This document shows positions 58,997-64,000 of a stretch of 64,000 nt of DNA, one piece after another (within the stretch, counting starts at the first letter, position 1; every line of letters starts with the position of its first letter). A program made the translations under genes and the position numbers. The DNA is from Flavobacterium sp. UMI-01 (GTDB lineage Bacteria > Bacteroidota > Bacteroidia > Flavobacteriales > Flavobacteriaceae). The stretch is from assembly GCF_019656315.1 (NCBI RefSeq), contig NZ_BPLU01000026.1:73655-137654 (forward strand). The letters run 5' to 3'. The notes under the pieces were generated by a model. It did no database searches and had not been told where the DNA came from. It saw only the letters and a program-made list of their open reading frames with translations.

Positions 58997-60139
58997 TTAT
59001 TGCTTTATAAATTTCAATTGATATACAACATTATTGTTATCAGTAAGTGTAACAATATAGATTCCACTTGATAAATTTCTAACATCTAGCCTATTTTCGT
59101 CTAAAACTGCTTTTACATTTTGACCATTTGCATTATATATCGAAATTTTCTGAATTCCATTAGTTGAATTTACCATTACAAAATCAGCAGTTGGATTAGG
59201 AGAAAGAGAGACCTGATTTAGGTTTTCGAAACTCTCAGTATCAAGAGTTACAGAATAATTTTTTAAATACGTTAATGCATTAGTTGTAATTAGCTTCACA
59301 TTGTTATTAAATGTGTTTGTTCGAGAATCATTCATTTCCCATTCGTATGCTGCAGGCCCATATGCTATTATTCGACCAGTATAAGTTCCTGTAGGCAAAA
59401 ATTCGATAGCAGAAACACAGCACATATCTGTTACATGTTGCCATGACCCTAAAATAACTGAGTTTGTTAATGTTTGGAATTCTGCACCCCTTGCAACACT
59501 TGCGTGTGGTTGTGTCAATCCAGGAATTGCACCTAAATCCCACATCGAATTATGGTCTTCTTTGTATCCATTATTAATTAGAGGTACAAAATTATATCCA
59601 TAAGTTCCACCCGCATTATTAGATTGATTGGTAGTGGTAACTCCTGCATACACTGCATGAGTTGACATGTTTCCATTAGGCATTCCTTCTACATTATTAA
59701 TTCCCCAATAATCAGGATTACTCCCTCCTGCGCCATTCCCAGCAATACCTGGTTCATAAGGAATTCTTCCAAGGTCATCTATAATTCTTGTCCCAAACCC
59801 AGCCAAAAGCATACTCCCACCTGATTGAACAAATGTTGTTAAATTTGAAATTACAGTGGGGCTCAAATTTCCTCCAGGCAAATCATAGCTACCTGTATTG
59901 TCATAATAAAAAAACACTACAGCAACATCATTTAAATCAGAACTTACCATTGTTGCCGCATTGAGATATTTAAAGTCAGTACCATAAAACGACTCGACAT
60001 ACAAACCTGCCGCTTTTGTATCAGGTTCAGTAATAGCATTAATAGTAACTGCATTACTTAAAAATGCAACCTTTGTTCTTTGCGCAAAAAATAATGTTGG
60101 AACACTAACCAACATAAGCATTAGTAATTTTTTTTTCAT
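58997..60139 (-). CDS. Secreted DUF4960 protein with T9SS sorting domain
   Basis: A 380-residue protein: signal peptide (MLVSVPTLFFAQ), a DUF4960 domain starting immediately (about 22-295: TEPDTKAAGLYVESFYGTDFKYLN, VVFFYYDNTGSYDLPGG, GGSMLLAGFGTRIIDDLGR, KEDHNSMWDLGA, AAYEWEMNDSRTNTF) and a type A sorting domain (about 310-380: VSLSPNPTADFVMVN, LSSGIYIVTLTDN). Unlike the two lipoprotein paralogues it has no Ig-like repeats and no lipobox, so it should be exported by T9SS as a secreted or surface-attached fructan-binding protein. It is the first gene of the upstream half of the locus and has its own promoter and terminator. Confidence 0.88.
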   Translation of the reverse strand: MKKKLLMLMLVSVPTLFFAQRTKVAFLSNAVTINAITEPDTKAAGLYVESFYGTDFKYLNAATMVSSDLNDVAVVFFYYDNTGSYDLPGGNLSPTVISNLTTFVQSGGSMLLAGFGTRIIDDLGRIPYEPGIAGNGAGGSNPDYWGINNVEGMPNGNMSTHAVYAGVTTTNQSNNAGGTYGYNFVPLINNGYKEDHNSMWDLGAIPGLTQPHASVARGAEFQTLTNSVILGSWQHVTDMCCVSAIEFLPTGTYTGRIIAYGPAAYEWEMNDSRTNTFNNNVKLITTNALTYLKNYSVTLDTESFENLNQVSLSPNPTADFVMVNSTNGIQKISIYNANGQNVKAVLDENRLDVRNLSSGIYIVTLTDNNNVVYQLKFIKQ

Positions 60140-60173
60140 AATTTCTTAAATTTTATTGGTTTAATTAATAACC

Positions 60174-60181
60174 CAAACTTA
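60174..60181 (-). promoter_or_regulatory. -7 promoter element for the secreted DUF4960 gene
   Basis: CAAACTTA reads TAAGTTTG on the minus strand, an exact TAnnTTTG match 34 bases upstream of the ATG at 60139. Confidence 0.45.
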
Positions 60182-60427
60182 TTAATTTAAGATTTTCTTA
60201 ACTTTCAATTTTAGAGCAATTGCATATAATATCGTTACTAACATCTTCGTATTTGTTACCAAAAACTTTAATTTTATTACACAGCAACAATAAATGATAA
60301 TTGAACCCTCATATAATTGTTATACTTTGTCATTTTAAAGTATTTAATTACAAATAAATTTAAATAATACCTCTACAAAATTCAATTATAAGTACCTTAA
60401 CAGAATTAAACAGGAAATATTTAGAAT

Positions 60428-60593
60428 AAAAGACAAAAAGGTTGAACATTTATTCATTGTTTTATATTCGCTTTTTTTCGAGTTCATGAATGTTCAACTT
60501 CATCGTTTGTCCTTTGCATTTGAATCGAAGGCAATAAGGTTAAACATTTGTCTTAACCTAGAGCGTACTCGATTGCCGTAGGCTTTTTCGATT
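60428..60593. repeat. Two adjacent structured non-coding hairpins with a repeated AGGTTGAACATT word
   Basis: Hairpin A: AAAAGACAAA and GTTGAACATT (60428-60437, 60441-60450) pair with AATGTTCAAC and TTTGTCCTTT (60489-60498, 60506-60515). Hairpin B: AATCGAA/TTCGATT (60523-60529 with 60587-60593), GGCAAT/ATTGCC (60530-60535 with 60572-60577) and GGTTAA/TTAACC (60538-60543 with 60553-60558) are three correctly nested helices. The word AAGGTTRAACATTT occurs in both. The 60140-60973 spacer (834 bases) otherwise holds only the promoter, a terminator and the att-like region; no ORF. Confidence 0.5.
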
Positions 60594-60729
60594 TCGGAAG
60601 CAAAATAGTTAACCGCAATATTGTTTAGTAGTAGTTATTCGTATCGACTAATCAAAATTCTCCAAAACAATCATAATCATTTCTGAAGTTTTTGACTATA
60701 TTTTTCAAAAATTAAGTTATCGAAAACAA

Positions 60730-60763
60730 AAAACCTCGAAAACACTATAGTTTTCGAGGTTTT
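60730..60763 (-). terminator. Strong terminator, probably for the 67-residue gene
   Basis: A perfect 14-bp stem (60730-60743 with 60750-60763, core AACCTCGAAAAC) with a 6-base loop, followed on the minus strand by TTTGTTTTCG. It is 211 bases past the stop of the gene at 60974; the plus-strand reading has a weaker T-tract. Confidence 0.7.
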
Positions 60764-60786
60764 GATACCTTTTGGAATTTAAATCA

Positions 60787-60840
60787 GCAGAGAGGATGGG
60801 ATTTGTACTCTGTTAGAAATCCCTTTGTTTACAAGGGATT
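60787..60840. other. Possible attachment-site remnant with TTTGTTTACAAG repeat, copy 2
   Basis: On the minus strand the region reads ACAAATCCCATCCTCTCTGC, resembling the T-arm/acceptor end of a tRNA gene without the rest of the tRNA. Next to it AAATCCCTT-tgtttac-AAGGGATTT (60817-60841) is a 9-bp palindrome whose first 19 bases recur at 48868. This arrangement recalls an integrase attachment site at the edge of the phage-like cassette; it is only suggestive. Confidence 0.25.
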
Positions 60841-60973
60841 TTATCTAATAAAATTCTAGGGTCTCGATTTTGAACCTCAAAAAAGCATGCTTTATTGTGA
60901 CAAATTTTACAGTACTAAAATACAAAATTCTCATTAAATACTAGTTCAAAAAACGGATAAGTTAAGGCTATTT

Positions 60974-61177
60974 TTAGTCAATTATTAAAGGCATAACCTG
61001 TTCATGAATTAAGCTTGTGTATGTGCAAAACTCAACAATACTTACAAATTCATTTTCTTGCTTATTAAGGTCTTTTCTAATCTTTTGAAGCAATCTAATA
61101 CTTTGGCGATAACTTTTACCTGTAATACGCTGTATATCCTTTGGATAAATACACAATCTTTTTGTCTCAGTTCTCAT
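60974..61177 (-). CDS. Small HTH-like protein of the phage-like cassette
   Basis: A 67-residue basic protein (RTETKRLCIYPKDIQRITGK, SYRQSIRLLQKIRKDLNK, FVSIVEFCTYTSL). The YPKDIQRITGKSYRQS segment has the layout of a short helix-turn-helix. I know similar small proteins from flavobacterial genomes next to this type of cassette, but no function. It is transcribed away from the 252-residue gene, with a perfect GTGTCAC palindrome in the shared 261-base promoter region, so autoregulation is a reasonable guess. Confidence 0.7.
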   Translation of the reverse strand: MRTETKRLCIYPKDIQRITGKSYRQSIRLLQKIRKDLNKQENEFVSIVEFCTYTSLIHEQVMPLIID

Positions 61178-61300
61178 ACTCTATCTATGGCTTTGATTGG
61201 GCTATACTATACTTGAAATACCCTTTTGGGTTTATATAGATAAATTTAGCGAATAATTCTTTTCGTACAAAGGAAGTCATCTAAGTTGTATTCTGCCATT

Positions 61301-61319
61301 TGTGTCACAAAGTGACACA
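61301..61319. promoter_or_regulatory. Perfect palindrome TGTGTCAC-AAA-GTGACACA, candidate operator
   Basis: Eight-base arms with a 3-base spacer, midway between the divergent starts at 61177 and 61439. Its symmetry and location fit a dimeric repressor site; the small HTH-like protein next door is the obvious candidate ligand. Confidence 0.55.
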
Positions 61320-61438
61320 TGGGACAGAGCAACCTTTTTTTTGTGCTTAATTCTCCTAAAATTTGCTTTGAAATCAATTCAGAAATGTTGCAACAGGATG
61401 ATGATTTAGAGTAAGTAATAATCTAAATTTTAGGATTT

Positions 61439-62197
61439 ATGGCAAGACAAAAAGGCATAATTAAATTGAAAGGTACTATCGGGGATATTACCTTTTACAA
61501 AACGAAAGATGGGCATTTAGCTCGTGAGAAAGGGGGCATCGATGCTGATAGAATCAAAAACGATCCAGCTTTTCAAAGAACGCGTGAAAATGGTTCTGAG
61601 TTTGGAAGAGCTGGGAAGGCGGGTAAGGTTTTAAGAACGGCTTTACGTGTGTTGCTTTTGAATTCGGCTGATAGTCGTATGGTGAGTCGTTTGACGCAAT
61701 CCATGGTTAAGGTGATTCAGGCTGATGCTACTAATGAACGTGGATTAAGAAATGTCATTGATGGTGAGGCAGAATTACTGGCTGGATTCGAATTCAATAT
61801 TCGTGGAAAATTAGGAACTAGTTTGTATGCTCCTTATACTGGAGCTATCGACAGAGTAACAGGTGAAGTGTCTGTAGATATTCCTTCATTTATTCCATCG
61901 AATATGATTGCTGCTCCTAGAGGAACTACTCACTTTAAAATCATTTCGGCAGGTGTTGAAGTAGATTTTGAAAACGAAACTTTTGTTGAGGAACATTCCG
62001 AAACTGCAATTTTACCTTGGGACGCTACGGCTACTGCTGTGATTAACCAAGTAAACACCGTTACTCCTAACAGTACTAAACCTTTATTTTTGGCTTTAGG
62101 TCTTGAGTTCTATCAAGAAGTAAACGGTAGCATGTATTCGTTGAAAAATGGTTCTTATAACCCGCTGTCACTTATTAAAGTTGATGGTGGTGTCTAA
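61439..62197 (+). CDS. Conserved flavobacterial protein of unknown function, first gene of the phage-like cassette
   Basis: A 252-residue protein without signal peptide or membrane segment. The N-terminus (GIIKLKGTIGDITFYKTKDG, then HLAREKGGIDADRIKND) has a Gly-rich beta-hairpin pattern reminiscent of the opening of Bacteroidota DUF6266-type proteins, but I do not assign it. A helical stretch with RALRVLL-like basic residues follows (about 55-110) and a beta-rich C-terminal half. It sits directly before a DUF5675 gene and two holin-like genes, suggesting a virion- or tailocin-related structural protein; this is inference. Upstream AGGATTT could serve as a weak ribosome site. Confidence 0.75.
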   Translation: MARQKGIIKLKGTIGDITFYKTKDGHLAREKGGIDADRIKNDPAFQRTRENGSEFGRAGKAGKVLRTALRVLLLNSADSRMVSRLTQSMVKVIQADATNERGLRNVIDGEAELLAGFEFNIRGKLGTSLYAPYTGAIDRVTGEVSVDIPSFIPSNMIAAPRGTTHFKIISAGVEVDFENETFVEEHSETAILPWDATATAVINQVNTVTPNSTKPLFLALGLEFYQEVNGSMYSLKNGSYNPLSLIKVDGGV

Positions 62198-62237
62198 TGG
62201 ACTTCCGCAAGCTTAATCTAACAAAGAAGGTTAAAAA

Positions 62238-62633
62238 ATGGTTTTGTTTTTAACTAGAACTTATTTCCCTGAAGGAACTAATGGGAAACTCGAATGTGAG
62301 GGTAAATTAATTTGTAATACTATTGAATTGCCTTGGAAGAATAATGAAAAGCGAGTTTCCTGTATTCCGGAAGGGAAGTATTTTATTAGAAAGCGTTACA
62401 GTCAAAAATTCAAATGGCATTTGGAAATTATGGATGTACAAAATAGAAGCTATATTTTGTTCCATCCCGCCAATAATGCTATGAGAGAATTAAATGGTTG
62501 TATCGCTCCGGTCACAAAACTATCTGGTCCAGGATTGGGATTGATGTCTAGAATCGCGTTTACGAAATTAAAAGACAGGGTTTACAAAGCTCTTGACAGT
62601 AGTGAGCGTGTTGAACTAATTGTTGAATCTTAA
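62238..62633 (+). CDS. DUF5675 family protein
   Basis: A 131-residue protein with the DUF5675 pattern: FLTRTYFPEGTNGKL, NTIELPWKNNEKRVSCIPEGKY (the conserved LE-x-PW-x-N and Ser-Cys-Ile-Pro-Glu-Gly), SYILFHPANNA and LNGCIAPV near residue 94. The HPANNA/GCI His-Cys arrangement is shared with LD-transpeptidase-like and phage lysis-associated folds, so a peptidoglycan-related role is possible but unproven. The domain is frequent in phage and conjugative modules of Bacteroidota. It begins 41 bases after the 252-residue gene. Confidence 0.8.
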   Translation: MVLFLTRTYFPEGTNGKLECEGKLICNTIELPWKNNEKRVSCIPEGKYFIRKRYSQKFKWHLEIMDVQNRSYILFHPANNAMRELNGCIAPVTKLSGPGLGLMSRIAFTKLKDRVYKALDSSERVELIVES

Positions 62634-62683
62634 TCTTTAGCATTCTAATGAGGATGTAAAGGATTGAATAAATAAGCAATATT

Positions 62684-62962
62684 ATGAATTTAGTAGAAAG
62701 AGCAAAAGCGCCTACACCGAAGTTTTTTAAAGTCTTACGAAGTATTGGATTGGCTTTATTGGCCATCAGTGGTACGATTGTAGCCGCGCCAGTGGCATTG
62801 CCTGCAGTTGTCGTAAGTGCAGCGGGTTATTTGGTGGTTGCAGGTGGAGTGATTTCGGCGATTAGCCAAATTACAGTTGATCAAGAGGCTGAAACGGACG
62901 ATGCGATTTTAAAGCAATTGCAAAAAGACAACGAAAACTTAGCCCGTGATGGAAACGAATAA
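62684..62962 (+). CDS. Small two-helix membrane protein, holin-like
   Basis: A 92-residue protein: basic amphipathic N-terminus (AKAPTPKFFKVLRSIG), two hydrophobic helices rich in Ala, Val and Gly (about 20-45 and 46-66), and a charged tail (DQEAETDDAILKQLQKDNEN). Size and topology are those of phage holins, although no sequence family is recognised. It overlaps the next small membrane gene by 14 bases. Confidence 0.7.
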   Translation: MNLVERAKAPTPKFFKVLRSIGLALLAISGTIVAAPVALPAVVVSAAGYLVVAGGVISAISQITVDQEAETDDAILKQLQKDNENLARDGNE

Positions 62963-63122
62963 CAGCCTTCCGATTGGGACTGTTTCAGGGACTTTTTTGA
63001 GTATTATGCCCAATATTTTATCTGAAGATATTTTAAAAACCATTATCTTAGCAGTCATAGGAGCCACCGTCAGTTTTATCGTGTCGCTCCTTTTAAAAAG
63101 GATGATAAAATCCAAAAAATAG
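62949..63122 (+). CDS. 57-residue single-helix membrane protein
   Basis: The ATG at 62949 lies inside the end of the preceding gene, in another frame, and runs 57 codons to TAG at 63120-63122. The protein has a polar N-terminus (METNNSLPIGTVSGTF), one transmembrane helix (TIILAVIGATVSFIVSLLL) and a basic tail (KRMIKSKK). The overlap with the holin-like gene and the following terminator 38 bases later make it the last gene of the cassette. It may be a second holin or spanin-like component; unproven. Confidence 0.65.
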   Translation: METNNSLPIGTVSGTFLSIMPNILSEDILKTIILAVIGATVSFIVSLLLKRMIKSKK

Positions 63123-63160
63123 TTTCGGTTTTGATTGGTAACCTTTTCCGAAGCAATACT

Positions 63161-63190
63161 AAAGCCTGATCGTGAGATCAGGCTTTTTTG
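63161..63190 (+). terminator. Terminator of the phage-like cassette
   Basis: AAAGCCTGATC (63161-63171) and GATCAGGCTTT (63176-63186) form an 11-bp perfect stem with a GTGA loop and a T6 tract. Confidence 0.88.
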
Positions 63191-63207
63191 TTTTTTTAAA
63201 TAATACT

Positions 63208-63540
63208 TTAATTAGTCGTATCTTCAATGGTAGCATCTGGAGCATTACTTTTTACCGATGCAATTCCATTATCACGTGCTACTATACTTTCATACATTTC
63301 ACTAGTTCCTATAATTTGTCCATTTGTAGCTTTAAGATTGAAATACTGTTTTCCATTTGTAGAAGTTTTTCGTTCAAACTTAGTATCGTCTTGAGAATTG
63401 CGTTTTACAGATTCGATGCCATTTTCGCAATTACTTTTTGTTGAATAACCTTCACTGCTAAGAATTGTTTGACCATTATTAGCTTTTAAATTAAACTGAA
63501 ATTCACCATTAGTTCTTTTATTAATTACAAATTTTCCCAT
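63208..63540 (-). CDS. YegP/DUF1508-family protein with two tandem repeats
   Basis: A 110-residue protein made of two similar units: FVINKRTNGEFQFNLKANNG + ENGIESVKRNS (about 3-50) and KFERKTSTNGKQYFNLKATN + DNGIASVKSNA (about 53-101). The NG-x-x-x-F-x-L-K-A-x-NG-x-x-I and GI-x-SVK motifs define the DUF1508 (YegP, UPF0339) fold. The family is widespread with no established function. It is convergent with the cassette across the 63161 terminator. Confidence 0.88.
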   Translation of the reverse strand: MGKFVINKRTNGEFQFNLKANNGQTILSSEGYSTKSNCENGIESVKRNSQDDTKFERKTSTNGKQYFNLKATNGQIIGTSEMYESIVARDNGIASVKSNAPDATIEDTTN

Positions 63541-63649
63541 TTTATTTTTTTTAGGTTTATAGATTACTAATTTAATTAAATGGATTCTATTTTTTACAAT
63601 TTTATTTTCTACTTCATTCCATAAATCTATTTTAAAAGAAAAAAGAAAA

Positions 63650-63849
63650 AAAAGAAAGTCATCCTTTCTGTGAAGGTTTCAAATGAAGTCAAGTTTTTTT
63701 GAAAAAATACTACCTAAGTGGTTTTGTAGAGTCGAAACGTACTTTGAAGTCGGATGGTGAATCGGAGAAGTGAAGGTGGAGATTTTTTCAAAAACCCGTA
63801 GGGCTTGAACTTTACTATTTGAAACCGTAGCAGACCTTTACTTTCTTTT
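63650..63849. repeat. Long-range inverted repeat of about 200 bases
   Basis: Four collinear complementary blocks face each other: AAAAGAAAGT (63650-63659) with 63840-63849; GGTTTCAAAT (63675-63684) with 63817-63826; TCAAG (63689-63693) with CTTGA (63804-63808); TTTTTGAAAAAAT (63696-63708) with 63782-63794. No ORF crosses it. The order is exactly nested, so a folded RNA or cruciform, or the decayed inverted repeat of a mobile element, is likely. Confidence 0.6.
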
Positions 63850-63935
63850 TATTTATTTTTTTTTTGGAAACGGATGTTCTTGTTTTCCTTTTTTTGGGAG
63901 CGTGAATTGGAAATCGGCAATCAAACACCCCCAAG

Positions 63936-63995
63936 CACCGCAAGGAGCAAATAAAGTGGTGCCCCTTTTTCAGGGGCAAGGAACTTTATTTGCGG
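63936..63995 (+). ncRNA. Strong nested hairpin at the window edge, possible structured RNA
   Basis: GCAAATAAAGT (63947-63957) pairs with ACTTTATTTGC (63983-63993) and GCCCC (63961-63965) with GGGGC (63973-63977). CCG (63938-63940) and a distal CGG can extend the stem around a purine bulge; GCACC/GGTGC is an alternative pairing. With the repeat at 63650 and polypurine/polypyrimidine spacers it forms a 350-base structured, non-coding end of the window. The element may continue past 64000. Confidence 0.45.
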
Positions 63996-64000
63996 ATGAG

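Noticed and set aside
63172..63444. 90-codon plus-strand ORF at the window end
   Set aside because: Antisense to the well-supported YegP-family gene and starts within a terminator.

Overview
The window looks like a chromosomal segment of a flavobacterium (Bacteroidota), probably genus Flavobacterium. Evidence seen in the sequence: low G+C; leaders without Shine-Dalgarno sites; repeated TAnnTTTG -7 promoter elements just upstream of genes; a PorT/SprT-type gene next to the menaquinone methyltransferase; a TamL-type lipoprotein barrel; SusC/SusD pairs; type IX secretion (T9SS) C-terminal sorting domains; and a MurF-alanine racemase fusion.

Layout. 1-15.3 kb is mostly housekeeping: a DUF5686 protein cut by the left edge, pdhB, etfB-etfA, a bifunctional nuclease, thyA, a small CBM48 protein, a 2TM protein, folA, menG/ubiE, porT, a SPOUT RNA methyltransferase, tamL, fbaA and accD. 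15.4-24.6 kb is an AT-rich defence island, all on the minus strand: XRE controller, DNA cytosine-5 methyltransferase, MORC/MutL-like GHKL ATPase, Z1 superfamily II ATPase, PD-(D/E)XK nuclease-like protein and AIPR protein. 24.7-24.95 kb holds two structured, probably transcribed elements. 24.9-36.6 kb carries an S9 prolyl oligopeptidase, a TonB-dependent receptor with a small His-rich partner, asd, mscL, the murF-alr fusion and two envelope proteins, with spacers rich in repeats (a MITE-like element present twice, and a hairpin repeat present twice).

36.9-60.1 kb is a complete fructan (levan/inulin) utilisation locus, all on the minus strand. One seven-gene operon encodes an MFS sugar porter, a GH32 lipoprotein, SusC, SusD, two DUF4960 surface lipoproteins and a PfkB fructokinase. 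Upstream lie two large LamG-GH32 enzymes with T9SS tails, a hybrid two-component sensor with a sugar-binding periplasmic domain, and a secreted DUF4960 protein. The implied route is: surface capture and cleavage by the DUF4960 and GH32 proteins, import by SusCD, trimming to fructose by the GH32 lipoprotein, uptake by the MFS porter, phosphorylation by fructokinase, and induction through the hybrid sensor.

60.2-64 kb begins with structured non-coding repeats, then a small phage-like cassette: an HTH-like protein, a palindromic candidate operator, an unknown 252-residue protein, a DUF5675 protein, two small holin-like membrane proteins and a YegP-family protein. The window ends in a 460-base non-coding region with a long-range inverted repeat and a strong nested hairpin, cut by the right edge.

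The items most deserving a second look are the Z1-MORC-AIPR island and its controller operator, the Asp-to-Glu change at the GH32 nucleophile position in both LamG-GH32 proteins, and the uncharacterised structured RNAs/repeats at 24.7, 60.4 and 63.6 kb.
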